Of a stretch of DNA of 64,000 bases, positions 23,806 to 34,629 are shown piece after piece. The stretch covers positions 4,612,001 to 4,676,000 of the forward strand of contig JAILWY010000019.1 of NCBI GenBank assembly GCA_022113835.1. Reading direction: 5' to 3'. Position 1 is the first letter of the stretch. Each line of letters opens with the position of its first letter. Source of the DNA: Atopsyche davidsoni (lineage: Eukaryota; Arthropoda; Insecta; Trichoptera; Hydrobiosidae). The notes beneath the pieces were generated by a model. It searched no databases, was not told where the DNA came from, and saw only the letters and a program-made list of their open reading frames with translations. The position numbers were made by a program, and so were the translations under genes.

Positions 23806-26800
23806 GCATGTCTTTTCCGTACAGTGTTTACTCTCGCGATTCTGATTATTTTGCTGGAACTATGGCCGCAAGAATAAATTGCTATTGTAATATTATAAAT
23901 GTAACGACCGTGTGTACTGTTTAATATATAATACTACCAGTGAGAATTGCCTGCGAAAAAGAAAGTAATCTTGTATTGTTTTTATGTTTATTTTTAATAG
24001 TGGTAAATAAGTGAATTTTATGGGTAATATTGCAAATAAAAATATTGCTAGTGCGAATATTTCAAAAGAAATGCAATTTTGTCATTAAAATTATATTTTG
24101 TCTCTTGTTTATTTAATTGGCTGCCTCTTTGTGAATTTCCACTTACTATTCTTAAAAGCATGTCTGTTTCTGTATGACATCCTGTTTAATCAGAGCCCTG
24201 AAAAAAAATTATCAATGATTTTAAACTTTTCTGTGTTTTTTTTAATGTATGTAATATTCTCTTCGGGGTTGCAGTTTTTGTAAAATAATATTTTTACTGT
24301 AACAGTCGTTTGTTACAACTGCTTTTAGTGGTCAAGTGCAAAGTGAGCAGTTAAAAATCAGTTTGATGTACTGTTTATGGCAATAATCAAATTCAATGAA
24401 ATAAAAGATTTTTTTAAAAGAAAGTCTTAGGAAAATCGCATGATTTTTATACAATAATATAATAAACGTCACGCCCTCCCACCGCCCTCTTCTGTCGTAC
24501 AATTTCGCACCATAAAGCAGTTATTAAATTAAACTGTGAAATAAAAACAATGTTCTTTGTGGTTTTTTTTCACTCTTTGGTGAAAATATCGAGTTGAAAC
24601 AACAATCCACGAGGTGCGAAGTCAATTGAATTGTTCAATGCTGTATACACAAATATTCGTGTAGTATATTTTTATGAATGAATTAAATCATTTTCATTAA
24701 AGAATAAGAATATTTCACAACCGAGAACAGTAGATTTTATACGCATTAAAAATAATACATATGTAGAAAATAAAGTTTCTACGACACAAAAAATAGATAG
24801 CAAAATAGATATTTCGTTGGGTTTGGTTTGGTAGTCGATTCATGGTTGGTGAGCTGCTTCAAGTTTCAGTCCCCGTGCTGGGACCATCTTCAGGGTTTTA
24901 GCAATTCTGGCATTTCAATCCCTGAAGATACCGAAATATTAAAGTACCAAAAATTTGAAGCAGTTCACCCAAGAATCGAGAGCAAAATATTTTTACTCTG
25001 GTAATATAATTGGTAAAAAAAGTCAAAGTAAAATTCTAGTATAATGTATGACTCGTTAAAACTATATATTTACATAATATGACATAACACAAAAACATGG
25101 TGATGACTGAGATGTTTATTTACTATTGAAATCAAATAAATAATAAGTGTTATTAGTAGAAATGACTTGCAGTAAGAGATTAGTCAAACGTTTTCTGTGC
25201 TTTAAAAACACGATGCTGTGTTTATCAACTTTTACATTCGGTTTTATTTCCATTGCTTTGGCTAGAATATTTATACTTCTAAAGTTATTTTTATTTTTAA
25301 AAGCAATTGGTATTACCTCAATAAGTTGAGCCAGGCAAATTTAACTATAAAACTATAAGTGAAAGTTTGACATTTATAGAGTTAAATCTAAAGGTGCTTG
25401 ATGCCTTATAAACGTATTAAGCTAGATCTTTTCACTTTAAATACTTTGCAAAAAAGATCTTGTAAAAGTGTTTGCAATGCATTTTCGAAGACTACCCTGG
25501 GAATGGTTTCACGCTGAGTGTTGAATGAATACTAAATTCTAGTTGTACGATTTTAATCTTAACAAAATGACTTTCTTTCCCTCATTACCGCGCCCATGCG
25601 GATTCTCACGCATATACCGTGACTGTCACTGCTAATTATTTATTTCCATTCTCAGCTTCCAGCCGAAACATTTCAAGATTGTTGACAGTTCATTTTATAT
25701 TAATTCTAATTAATTTTTAAGGGCATTATTCATTTTAAGTACACCCAACAAAATATTGCACGTAGACGATGTACTGTAAATATCTTATTTTATCATCGTA
25801 TGTTTATTGCGTAGATTTCCGCAGGTTCGTACAAAACGACGTATCGTTTATTTTTTTACATATTTATAATAAATCAGCCGCGCGTTTGTGGTTAATATTA
25901 GATCCAGCTATATGATTTATACAATAACGTGTGTTTTTATTATAGCTAGCGACATCAAGGGTCAAAATTGCAAAATTTGATTGACTGGCGATTTTTAACA
26001 TTTTTAATAAAAATTCAAGGAGACCGCTGTGAACCCGTTTTATGACTGAAGACGACATTTACTGATGAGGTTAATTGTTGTTGTTGTTTCAGAACCCCCC
26101 TAATTATGACTATGGATATACAGTGGCAGACCAGGCGGGCAACAGCCAGGGGCACCTCGAGCAACGCGCTGGCGAGAAAACGCACGGCAGCTACTACGTG
26201 GACCTGCCCAAGGTGCGCACACACTGCCAACCAAATAGTGAACCTGAATAATAAACCAAGTCAGAAGTTTCAGTGGTTCATTTTTGTAATATAACCGATT
26301 TTCACTGGCTGATGTCCGAGGCTTCTTCTCGGTGTCAGTGGCAGAAAACACACGAGCCATGGAGAGGTAAAACGCATGTGTCTCGAAACTACAAAGCTCA
26401 GAGCCGAGCTCAGCGCTCAGCAATTAAATCTGCAGGCAACATCCTATGCAGTTTTTTAAAACCTTCAAGCCTTCCACTGAGCTTTGTCACCCTCTAATAT
26501 TATTTTATCCACTGGTTAAAAATAAACGTAAGTCCCTGAATTGCATTGCATGCAAGATAAAGATCCCATTTTTTGTTTAAAAATCTTCGGTGTTAATTAT
26601 GATTTCGGCTGAAAGTCTTTTTCTGGATATGTTAAAATCGTTGGCTCATCCAATTTTGCAGAATAAGGATGTCAATGTACTTTTAATTTGGACTGTAAAT
26701 ATCAATAAAATTGTGCTCAGTATTACCATAACATGTAAATTTTATTAACTTAAATTTTAATTATTATACTATAGCTAGAACAAGTCTGGATCATGGTTTT

Positions 26801-29800
26801 TTTTAATAAAAAAATAGTATTTATTGATCAAGAAATTGTAAGGTCATATTGTGAATCGATAATAATTCTTCTGGTAGTACATTGAAAGGATGGTTTCAGG
26901 AGTCTTCTGAGCAGAAGGTGCAGTACCTGGCGGATGACTGGGGCTTCCACCCACTGGTGACCTATTCCAGCCGCACTCCTCACTCCTCCTCCAGCACGCG
27001 CCTGGCTCTTGGGGAGCAGGCGGTCAAGGAGCTCAGCAACAAGGTCACTTTGCTACCAACAATCATTTAGAAAGACTAACCTGAAGCAGGGTGTATACGG
27101 AGTAGGGTAGATTTCAGCTCAATTGCAAATGCATTTATTAAGCACACTTTAATATTATTTGTAAAAAATAGAAATTTAGATTGACACAATCTCATGTAAG
27201 TGTCGAGATTAGTGATTAATGATCGTAAATTGTTACCTTAGAATTCCAAACCAACATGAGCATTGAACTTGAAAAATCCGTGTTGTGGTTAAAATTACAT
27301 ATTTATTAATAAAAATTCATTAGGCAGATGTCTTTTGCACTGTATAATAATATGTTTTGAATTAACAAGTTGTGAAATTTATGTTATGTTTTGATTTTTA
27401 GGGCACAACGCCGTTGGCACCTTTGTTAGCTGGGACCGTCCTTCCCGCTGGCACATCTACAAATGGATTTATTCACCACAGCAAAGAAAACGGCGCTCAG
27501 ACTCTCCACACGATGACCATGCAGCCATCGGCTCCGTCTTATGTCGCTCTGCCGCAACCCATTGAAAGCACCTTCCAGCTTCAGCCCATCGAAAGTTACA
27601 GCAATACTCAGCAACCTAGTCTGTCAGCTCCTATAGGAACTGCGTCAACCGGAAGTACAGTCTCAAGCCACAATGCGCACGAAGAACCAACGCAGCAACA
27701 GAATATTCACCACTCATCTGATGGAGGCGTCACGTACTCTTCTCAAGTTGATGGACATGGTTCTAAAACAAGTGTTAGTGTTCAACTTGGTCCAAAATCT
27801 GGACAGACATCGCATTATATAAGTCAAGAAGCTGGTGTCAGTGATTCTGAAAATGAAGCTCAAGTCAGTAATGGATACGTCGAATCAAATGGAGCTGACG
27901 AGTTGAACCAACATCAGCAGTACCAATCAATCATAATTCAAGATGATAATAACGAAAATAGGCTTATTTCTGGTGGTATTGTAACTCAACAATTAGAATT
28001 TATACCAGCTCCTGAAAGTTTAACATCAGCCAAAATAAATGCCGGAATTACAAGCTACGATGATGAAAGAGAATTGGCTCTGCAAAATAGTGGAGGATAT
28101 GGATCTAAGCTGTCTGCTGCAAATTCTAGAAATAATTTTGAAAATCTGGTTGTTGATAATGCAAAGGACGCAAGATTACCTCTAAAGACAAGTTACAGAG
28201 TTGCCACGTCTACTCAGAGTCCTGTCGTAAGCTCAACACACGTGTCGTCCACTGTTTCCCACAATGACGCAGTTTATTCTAAGCTCGTGGCTTCAACTCA
28301 AAACTTAGTTTCCAACGAGGACTTGCTAAGTATAAATGGAGCTTTTGAGGGAGAAGATTATATCACCCCTGACACTAAGCTTGTTGCTGGCTCTCCAAAC
28401 ATCCAGCAGAGCTTTGGCCATTCACAGAGTCAAAGTCTTGTAAATCATCACATTGTTCATTTGCAACCGTCCAAAAATAGTTATACTCTAAAAGGATCTT
28501 ACGGAGCAGTTATAAATCCAGCATTTAAGAGACCTGCCGGTGCTGGAATAATCTCCATCGATGATGTCGATAATAATGACCACATTGATCAAAATGGCTT
28601 TATCAGTCCGATTGTTGTAGCTGATCATGAATCTGAAGAAGAAAACAATGATATTTCTTCTACTCCTATAATATTTGATAACGAAGAATCTAGTTTATAT
28701 TCAACGACGCAAAGCACAGTGGAAACCGATGTTACTACAAGTTCTAATTACATTACTTCTCAAGGATACTCAGAGAATGCTGGTACCACTATTGTTGTGA
28801 CTCCTCGCCCTGTTAGTCAGAAATTCTTGGCTCCGCTAAACGCTGGTGTGCGGTTAGTCACAACGAACAACGTTGCGCTTTTAGACTGCCCTGAAAATGT
28901 GACTACCAACGATGTTAAAGAAGTAGAAGACGAAGTTATCAACCAAGAATATCATGAAAATTCTAATGGAGTAAAAACTGAAGGGGAGCTTTTTAAATCT
29001 GTTCCAGTTGAGGCGGATATTCGGTCACAAAGCATCGAAGACAGAACGCAACAGCTTGCTCAAACACTTCTCGGTGATCAACAAGAAGCAATTGGTAATT
29101 TCGAGAATCAGTATGCAAGCGCGTTGGAATCTTCCAAAAAAATTCAACAAAATTTGAACTCTCAATTCTATCAGCTCGGAGCTCAACAAGTTTTGATACA
29201 TCCTTCCGAACAGCAAATTCAACTGGCCGCTGAAGAAGTGTCTCAAGAAATTGAGGAGCATCATGGAGAAAATGTGAAACAAGAATCACAACAGCATCAA
29301 ATACTGCAACAACAGCAACAAACTATCGATCAACTCAATCAGCAACTCTCGCAGCAAAACCAACAATCTGTACAAATTAAAGGTCAGATTCAAGTACATC
29401 AACCACACCAAATCTCCCAGCAGGTTATAACTGAAGCTCAAGTACAAACGCCGGTGCCAGTAACGCCTCAGCCACTGACACAAGCACAGATTGAGCAAAA
29501 ACACAGAGATAATATTCAAAATCAGTTAAAACAGCAGGAGATTAACCAACATAATGAAGAGATTTCTCAACAGCAGGCTAACCAGCAGTATACTGTTAAC
29601 ATACAACATCAACCGCAGCAGCAGCAAGAACAACACCATCAACAATTTATTCATCAGCAATCTCAGCAGCAATACAACCAACAACAAGAACATGCTCAGC
29701 CAAATCAAGAGATTTCTCATCAACAAGTTAGTCAGCATTACACCTTCAATATACAGCATCATCAACAGCAACAGCCAGAACATCATCAACAATTCATCAA

Positions 29801-31490
29801 TCAACATCCTCAGGAACAACCCAATCACCAATACAAATACGTCATACAAAACGAGGCCAATTCACTGGAGCAGACTGAAAATGCTCAAGACACTAAGCAC
29901 TCTTTCACAATCAATCACTATGACCAGCAACTTAAAAACTATGGACAAAAAATTATACCCACAGTTCATGAACATCAGCCTGTTAATTATGAGCAAAGTC
30001 AGACTGCGACAGATTCTAATGCTCAGGGCGTTTCATACAGCAATGGTCAACCTGGACAAAACCACCAAAAAGTGTCATTCTCATTATCGTTACAACATCC
30101 GGTTATAACAGAACATCAAGCCGAAGTTGTTAAAATCCAAGATGTCGAACCCCAAAGACAACAAGGCTTAAATCATCAGGAACATCATAAATATTCAAAC
30201 GTTGTTCACCAAAATGTGTATCATCAAGTTCCGTATCCTGAACCGCAGAGAGCCTCTTATCCCATTCATGTTGATCGACCTGTACCTCTGCATGTAACCG
30301 TTGAGAAACATGTACCTTACCCTGTACATATTGAAAAAATAATTGAAAAGAAAGTGCCAGTTCCTTATGAAGTTGAAAAGAAAGTACCATATCCTGTGCA
30401 TTATGAAACTAAAGTCCCAGTACCGTATACTGTTGAAAAGAGAATCCCATACCCAGTACAGGTAGAGAAGATAGTGGAAAAGCCAATTGAAATAACAAAG
30501 TATATTGATAAGCCATATCCTGTTGAAGTTAAGGTTCCACAGCCGGTTCATATTCCTGTTCACATACATCATGCATATCCTGTTGACAGAATCGTCGAAA
30601 AAAATGTACCATATCCAGTAACAATAGAAAAAATTGTGGAAAAAAAAGTAAATGTTCCTGTTGAAGTAAAAGTACCATATCCCGTAGAAAAAGTGGTGGA
30701 AAAGATTATTGAAAAACCATATGAAGTTACAAGATACATCGATAAACCATATCCAGTTGAAAAGAGAGTACCGTACCCGGTTGAAGTTGAAAAAATTGTC
30801 GAAAAGAAAGTACCATATCCGGTTGAAGTTAAAGTACCTTATAAAGTTGAAGTTCCTCATCCGTACCCAGTTGAGAAAATTGTCGAGAAAGAAGTTCGCG
30901 TACCAGTTCACATTAACGTACCTTACCCGGTGGAAAAAATCGTGGATCGCCCATACGCTGTGGCTTACCCGGTACACATAAACGTTCCATACCAGGGACA
31001 GTTGTATATCGCCCAGAACAACGCGCAGAACCAGTGGGGACAGAACACGTGGTCACTCGCTTACAACTACAACTCCCACCCCAATACAAATAATCATAAT
31101 GCAAATTTGAAGCAAAATTCTGCCTCAACATCCAACATTCAGTCAATCAAATATCCTGCCATAGCAGATTCATACTTCAGAAAAGAGCCATCATCTTACG
31201 GAGGAGGTCACCAGCAGGCTACGTTGTTATCTCCCAGCAGCAGCAACCACTTTGGCAGTCTTTCGAATACGTACATAGGACCAGTACCTTTAAAGTCATC
31301 TTCTAATCTGTGGAACCTTGAAAACTACAACTATGGAAGTTCTTATAATACAAACATCAACTACAAGTACAGAAGAACCGGCAGGTCCGATAAAATGTTG
31401 AGGATAGAGTACGGAGGATTCAAACCTCCGCTTATCCCGAGCTTGGAGATTGACCTGAACGGCCACCCGATCAAGAGAGAAGCATCCTAG
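22379..31490 (+). CDS. Giant RR cuticle protein with Q-rich and PYPV repeats
   Basis: Gene model join(22379..22465, 26093..26212, 26900..27043, 27402..31490), all junctions GT-AG and all phase 0, giving 1479 residues. Residues 1-15 form a hydrophobic signal peptide. Residues 34-91 form a Rebers-Riddiford chitin-binding domain (YDYGY start, [24 protein letters not shown] end), the hallmark of arthropod cuticle proteins that bind chitin fibres outside the cell. A long Ser/Thr/Asn/Gln-rich region follows, very Gln/His-rich at about 726-1056, then about 250 residues of [17 protein letters not shown] repeats (about 1058-1313) and a Tyr/Asn/Ser-rich end. The PYPV/VEK block resembles low-complexity insect cuticle proteins. 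Most RR proteins are 100-300 residues, so this one is unusually long. An upstream exon (19277..19396) could add six in-phase residues. The family call is firm; the individual orthologue is not recognised. Confidence 0.88.
22940..23275. other. GC-rich patch in intron 1
   Basis: Includes gtctcgcgatcctctcccca and cgcgccgggctgggag. Open frames overlap on both strands. Candidate enhancer, or alternative promoter; no TATA/initiator pair seen. Confidence 0.25.
23660..23828. mobile_element. Short TIR element containing (TA)n
   Basis: AACACTGTACGGA (23660-23672) is perfectly complementary to TCCGTACAGTGTT (23816-23828). The interior is non-coding and holds an about 34-bp (TA)n run at 23769-23803. I could not identify a target duplication. 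Confidence 0.55.
24835..24985. repeat. Foldback element with hammerhead-like core, copy 1
   Basis: Two inverted arms: minus-strand CCCTGAAGATGGTCCC … GGGGACTGAAAC … TTGAAGCAGC, and plus-strand CCCTGAAGATACCGAAATA … TTTGAAGCAGTTCACC. The minus arm has a CUGANGA box, a hairpin (GGUCCC with GGGACU) and a GAAA box, the layout of a hammerhead ribozyme core. The plus arm has lost the hairpin. Confidence 0.5.
26093..26212 (+). CDS. RR/PYPV cuticle gene, first half of RR domain
   Basis: Forty codons between gttgtttcag and gtgcgc, phase 0 at both ends. They encode the aromatic start of the RR domain ([10 protein letters not shown]), the hydrophilic stretch ([13 protein letters not shown]) and SYYVDLPK. 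The domain is interrupted by an intron straight after DLPK, where related proteins usually read PDGR. Confidence 0.85.
26900..27043 (+). CDS. RR/PYPV cuticle gene, second half of RR domain
   Basis: Forty-eight codons between ggtttcag and gtcact, phase 0 at both ends. They complete the RR domain ([18 protein letters not shown]), followed by a Ser-rich linker. The junction region reads KESSEQK rather than the usual DGRxQ. A second AG fifteen codon-bases further in (…gagcag) would give a shorter in-frame version, so the exact acceptor should be checked against RNA. Confidence 0.8.
27402..31490 (+). CDS. RR/PYPV cuticle gene, giant terminal exon
   Basis: A single 4089-nt exon opened by a gattttta-g acceptor and closed by TAG at 31488-31490; 1362 residues with no interruption. 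It begins [17 protein letters not shown], passes through Ser/Asn-rich, acidic and Gln/His-rich segments, then a tandem block built on [13 protein letters not shown] and IVEKKV (30225-30990), and ends in a Tyr/Asn/Ser-rich segment and a short basic end ([10 protein letters not shown]). The codon-level periodicity of the repeat block creates long open frames on other strands and frames; these are shadows. Confidence 0.9.
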   Translation, partial: GTTPLAPLLAGTVLPAGTSTNGFIHHSKENGAQTLHTMTMQPSAPSYVALPQPIESTFQLQPIESYSNTQQPSLSAPIGTASTGSTVSSHNAHEEPTQQQNIHHSSDGGVTYSSQVDGHGSKTSVSVQLGPKSGQTSHYISQEAGVSDSENEAQVSNGYVESNGADELNQHQQYQSIIIQDDNNENRLISGGIVTQQLEFIPAPESLTSAKINAGITSYDDERELALQNSGGYGSKLSAANSRNNFENLVVDNAKDARLPLKTSYRVATSTQSPVVSSTHVSSTVSHNDAVYSKLVASTQNLVSNEDLLSINGAFEGEDYITPDTKLVAGSPNIQQSFGHSQSQSLVNHHIVHLQPSKNSYTLKGSYGAVINPAFKRPAGAGIISIDDVDNNDHIDQNGFISPIVVADHESEEENNDISSTPIIFDNEESSLYSTTQSTVETDVTTSSNYITSQGYSENAGTTIVVTPRPVSQKFLAPLNAGVRLVTTNNVALLDCPENVTTNDVKEVEDEVINQEYHENSNGVKTEGELFKSVPVEADIRSQSIEDRTQQLAQTLLGDQQEAIGNFENQYASALESSKKIQQNLNSQFYQLGAQQVLIHPSEQQIQLAAEEVSQEIEEHHGENVKQESQQHQILQQQQQTIDQLNQQLSQQNQQSVQIKGQIQVHQPHQISQQVITEAQVQTPVPVTPQPLTQAQIEQKHRDNIQNQLKQQEINQHNEEISQQQANQQYTVNIQHQPQQQQEQHHQQFIHQQSQQQYNQQQEHAQPNQEISHQQVSQHYTFNIQHHQQQQPEHHQQFINQHPQEQPNHQYKYVIQNEANSLEQTENAQDTKHSFTINHYDQQLKNYGQKIIPTVHEHQPVNYEQSQTATDSNAQGVSYSNGQPGQNHQKVSFSLSLQHPVITEHQAEVVKIQDVEPQRQQGLNHQEHHKYSNVVHQNVYHQVPYPEPQRASYPIHVDRPVPLHVTVEKHVPYPVHIEKIIEKKVPVPYEVEKKVPYPVHYETKVPVPYTVEKRIPYPVQVEKIVEKPIEITKYIDKPYPVEVKVPQPVHIPVHIHHAYPVDRIVEKNVPYPVTIEKIVEKKVNVPVEVKVPYPVEKVVEKIIEKPYEVTRYIDKPYPVEKRVPYPVEVEKIVEKKVPYPVEVKVPYKVEVPHPYPVEKIVEKEVRVPVHINVPYPVEKIVDRPYAVAYPVHINVPYQGQLYIAQNNAQNQWGQNTWSLAYNYNSHPNTNNHNANLKQNSASTSNIQSIKYPAIADSYFRKEPSSYGGGHQQATLLSPSSSNHFGSLSNTYIGPVPLKSSSNLWNLENYNYGSSYNTNINYKYRRTGRSDKMLRIEYGGFKPPLIPSLEIDLNGHPIKREAS

Positions 31491-31509
31491 TTGAGTTGGC
31501 ATTCTTGTA

Positions 31510-33110
31510 GAATTTACTAAATCAGAAAGTATACAATACTCACAATGTTTGGGCGTAGAACGACATCTAAATTATGCTTTAATTATTCATTTGAAATATT
31601 TCAAATAATATAATTTTGGTTGTATAGTAAACGGTATTTTTGTATCAAAATAATTTTTAATTGTTTTAAGACCAATATTTGTTTAAATTATATTGTAAAT
31701 AAGTAAATCACAAGTCAAAATATACATTTAAATTAACAACTAAATTATAGAAGTTATAAATAAGAAGAAAAAAATGTATTAAGATTCTTCTAGAGATTAT
31801 TTTTTTGTAATACATTTCTATGGTGTTTTCAATATTTCAAAACTAAATTATTATGTATAGTTTTATACTAGATATAAGAATATGTCAATATCGAAAGAAA
31901 ATTTCCGTAAACGCACCTGTAAATTTTGTAATACTTGTCAACATGAATGCAACGTAAACCGTTAGTTTTCTCTAACAGAAATTTAAATATTACAATTATT
32001 TTTTCCGTTAATATTATTCAGAGCTTTTTATAGAAAAGTTTTATCGAATAAATTTATTAAGATTTTCGAGGGTGAAATTATTTATTTTATTCTGCTAGGG
32101 TTCTTGCCATAACGAAAAAGTCATACCTATTTTTTTTCAGTATTTTAGAACAGATTAGGATTATTGAATATAAAATATTTATAACTTTTCTACCATATTT
32201 AATACATTAAAGGAGGAGAGGTTAGTAATAACGCCCACAAGTCGACTTTCAAATGTTATTTTATTCAAAAATAAATCCCGTCTTAAAACATATAAATGTT
32301 TTATAAAATACATAAATTATTTTTAAATCATTGTTATTTTATAATCATGTCATTTCATATAAATACATATATTATTCGTTAATTTATATTATTTTTAAAT
32401 AATTTGTTGTACATAGATATGAATAAGTCTCCTGTCATTTTAGATGTCTGAGTTGTGTTTTTTTTATTGTTACTCTTGTTATCTTTATAAATAAAGTTAC
32501 CCCTTATAATTCATTTTTAATTTTTATACTAAATATCTCTGTTTCCTTATTATTTATGAATTTACAAATAATAACTGAGTGAATTGACATTACCAGCTGC
32601 ATATTTGAAGAGTTTGCATTTCTACAGTAAGTGTAGGTATATTTGAGGGTCATGGCTGTTGTTGATATTGGACGGTTTGGTTTGATGAGTGTCGACGACC
32701 TGCTTGAAGTTTTCAGTCCTTCAACGTCTAATACTAAACAATCGAAATAAAATAAGCTTAATACACAAATATTAAAAATACAGTTACTTTGACATATATC
32801 CTTAAACAATTGTGAGAAATGCAGAAAGCTTGCAAAAAACCTTAATATTCATAGTCGGTGTGCATTTAAAGATCTAAGTGGGTTTTTTTTAAATATTATA
32901 ATTGATTTGTGTGAAGCAATGAGTGTAATACAAACCCTCTATAGTATTGATATAAATATAATAATAATAATAATAATTTAACTATATGATCGCAGCGCCA
33001 TCTAGTAACATATTCACAAACTAAAATGAAAAATTCTTTAAAACAGAACCAGAGGTATAAAAAAAATACTAGTAGACGATAACCAAACGTTTGACAAAAA
33101 AAACTTTTTC
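31510..33110. other. 3' flank of the RR/PYPV gene, AT-rich
   Basis: Untranslated region and intergenic DNA. Contains two AATAAA candidates. No second gene seen. Confidence 0.5.
32047..32495 (+). promoter_or_regulatory. Candidate polyadenylation signals, RR/PYPV gene
   Basis: AATAAA occurs at 32047-32052 and again at 32490-32495, about 0.56 and 1.0 kb after the stop codon, in otherwise AT-rich non-coding sequence. Either could end the transcript. AATAAA is frequent by chance in such sequence, so this is only a candidate. Confidence 0.35.
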
Positions 33111-33115
33111 CTTTA

Positions 33116-33255
33116 CTCATGCAAAAAAGGGTTATTATCCTATACAAACTCAATAACAAAAATAAAGTATCCTTGTACGCTACCAGCTAAGCCACACCTT
33201 GTAAGCCCCACATCCTTCGCCAGGATCATGGATAGACGCACATAGCCCTAAGAAC
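33116..33255 (-). mobile_element. SINE-like repeat family 2, copy 2
   Basis: Shares caaaaaagggtt, acaaactcaataac, tacgctaccagctaagccac and cttgtaagccccac with the copies at 11995 and 59500. Minus strand carries tggcttagctggtagcg, matching the tRNA A-box consensus; the B box is not clear. Confidence 0.5.
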
Positions 33256-33259
33256 TAAT

Positions 33260-34540
33260 ATAAAATAAAATAATTTTAATACATTATTGCAAAAAATTAT
33301 CTAGTTTTCCAAAAGTCATGGCACTTTTTAAAGAAAAAATATTTTTTAATATACGTATTTTTTATTGCATACCATTTCATTGATTATTTCTATTAACGTA
33401 TGTATTGTAATTCTCTAATTTTTAAGTGATAAGTGATTGATGAACAGCTTGTGATTGTGATAGTGAAATAGTAATTAAAAGTAAAAATTTAATCAAAATG
33501 AAAAAATCAGTATATCTTTTTATAGCATTCATTTTTGTCAACAAAATTTTTGACAAAAATAATATTAGCAACATAACATAATGCATCTATAAAAGATTCA
33601 CAAAATAAATTAATGCTTAAGCTTTAAAAAAAAAAAATTCATAAAGAAAGTATCAGTAACCCAGTATTTTTTGCATTCGAAGAGTACTTTTGGATAATGT
33701 ACTTTACTATTAAAAAGTTTATTAAATTAAAGCTTTGCACTAGCAAAAAATTAAAAAAAAAATTATAAAAAAGGGAAAATAGTTATTTATGCTATAAATT
33801 TTATGAAAAAAATTAATGGGCGATAAATATTGAAAACTTCAATCATAAGTAGTAGGCGCTATCTTTTAGCAATATTTTATTCAACTCCAACAGCCGAAAT
33901 GTTTAGTTGATATATGATGTTTTTACGTTTCACCATGTCTACACTTGTTTATAAACGTGTCTTGTGTTTTATATTTATCCGATACATAAGAATAATTTAT
34001 TTTATTAAATTAAATTAAAAAAATTATCAGAAAATCGTGTATTGTGGATAGTGTGGTAACAAGTACAATTATTGAACATAAAATAAGAGATCTTCTAACA
34101 CCAACAAAGACTTATAATAGATATTTAAAGTGGTTAGTTTTGACACGAAACGACGAGAAAAATATTCTAGCTATATTATTTAGGGTACATGCGTATTGTT
34201 TCTGGGTCCTGAAAAAAATGATTCTTCCTAAAACACATTAAAACTCGCGAATACCGAATGGTTTTGTTAAGTTATAATGAAGTCAATTTCTCTTTTTGTT
34301 GACCGAAAAGAAATCCGTTACTGGTGACACTTAGTAAAAAAATACTCTCGAAATGCACGTGAAAAGGTCATTTGACATTTACTAAATAAATAGTGTTCAA
34401 TACGTAGTCACTTAAAAGAACCCCGGGACATTAATGGACTGACTTCGAATAGCATCCTTTGAAGTTATTCCGATTAACAATAAACTAAGTTCATCGACAC
34501 TAGCAATGTTATTAAAAACTAAAGAATTGTGACGTCATTT
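33260..34540. other. AT-rich intergenic sequence, nothing supported
   Basis: Many A/T runs; a 65-codon frame at 34044 has no motif. Confidence 0.45.
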
Positions 34541-34544
34541 TTAG

Positions 34545-34622
34545 GTTCATCTGGCAAAACAGGGATCGAACTGGTTTTCTCGGTCAAATAATCAACAGTC
34601 TAACCACTGAACGAACAAGAGG
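34545..34622 (-). mobile_element. tRNA-like SINE head
   Basis: Minus strand reads gttcagtggttagactg (A box) then, about 30 nt on, agttcgatccct (B box). Stems are incomplete, so it is not called as a tRNA gene. Confidence 0.45.
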
Positions 34623-34629
34623 TGCTGTG

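Larger units (their letters stand above)
22466..26092 (+). other. Intron 1 of the RR/PYPV cuticle gene
   Basis: 3.6 kb bounded by gtatgt and gttgtttcag. It holds a GC-rich patch (22940-23275) with no recognised exon, a TIR element at 23660, and a foldback element at 24835. Nothing else supported. Confidence 0.7.

Noticed and set aside
29554..30108. 184-codon + strand frame, Asn/Ser/Thr-rich
   Set aside because: Shifted frame of the Gln/His-rich coding region; codon periodicity supports only the main frame.
30195..30977. 260-codon open frame on the minus strand
   Set aside because: It is exactly antisense to the PYPV/VEK repeat block; the Tyr/Phe/Asn-rich translation follows from the repeat codons, not from a gene.
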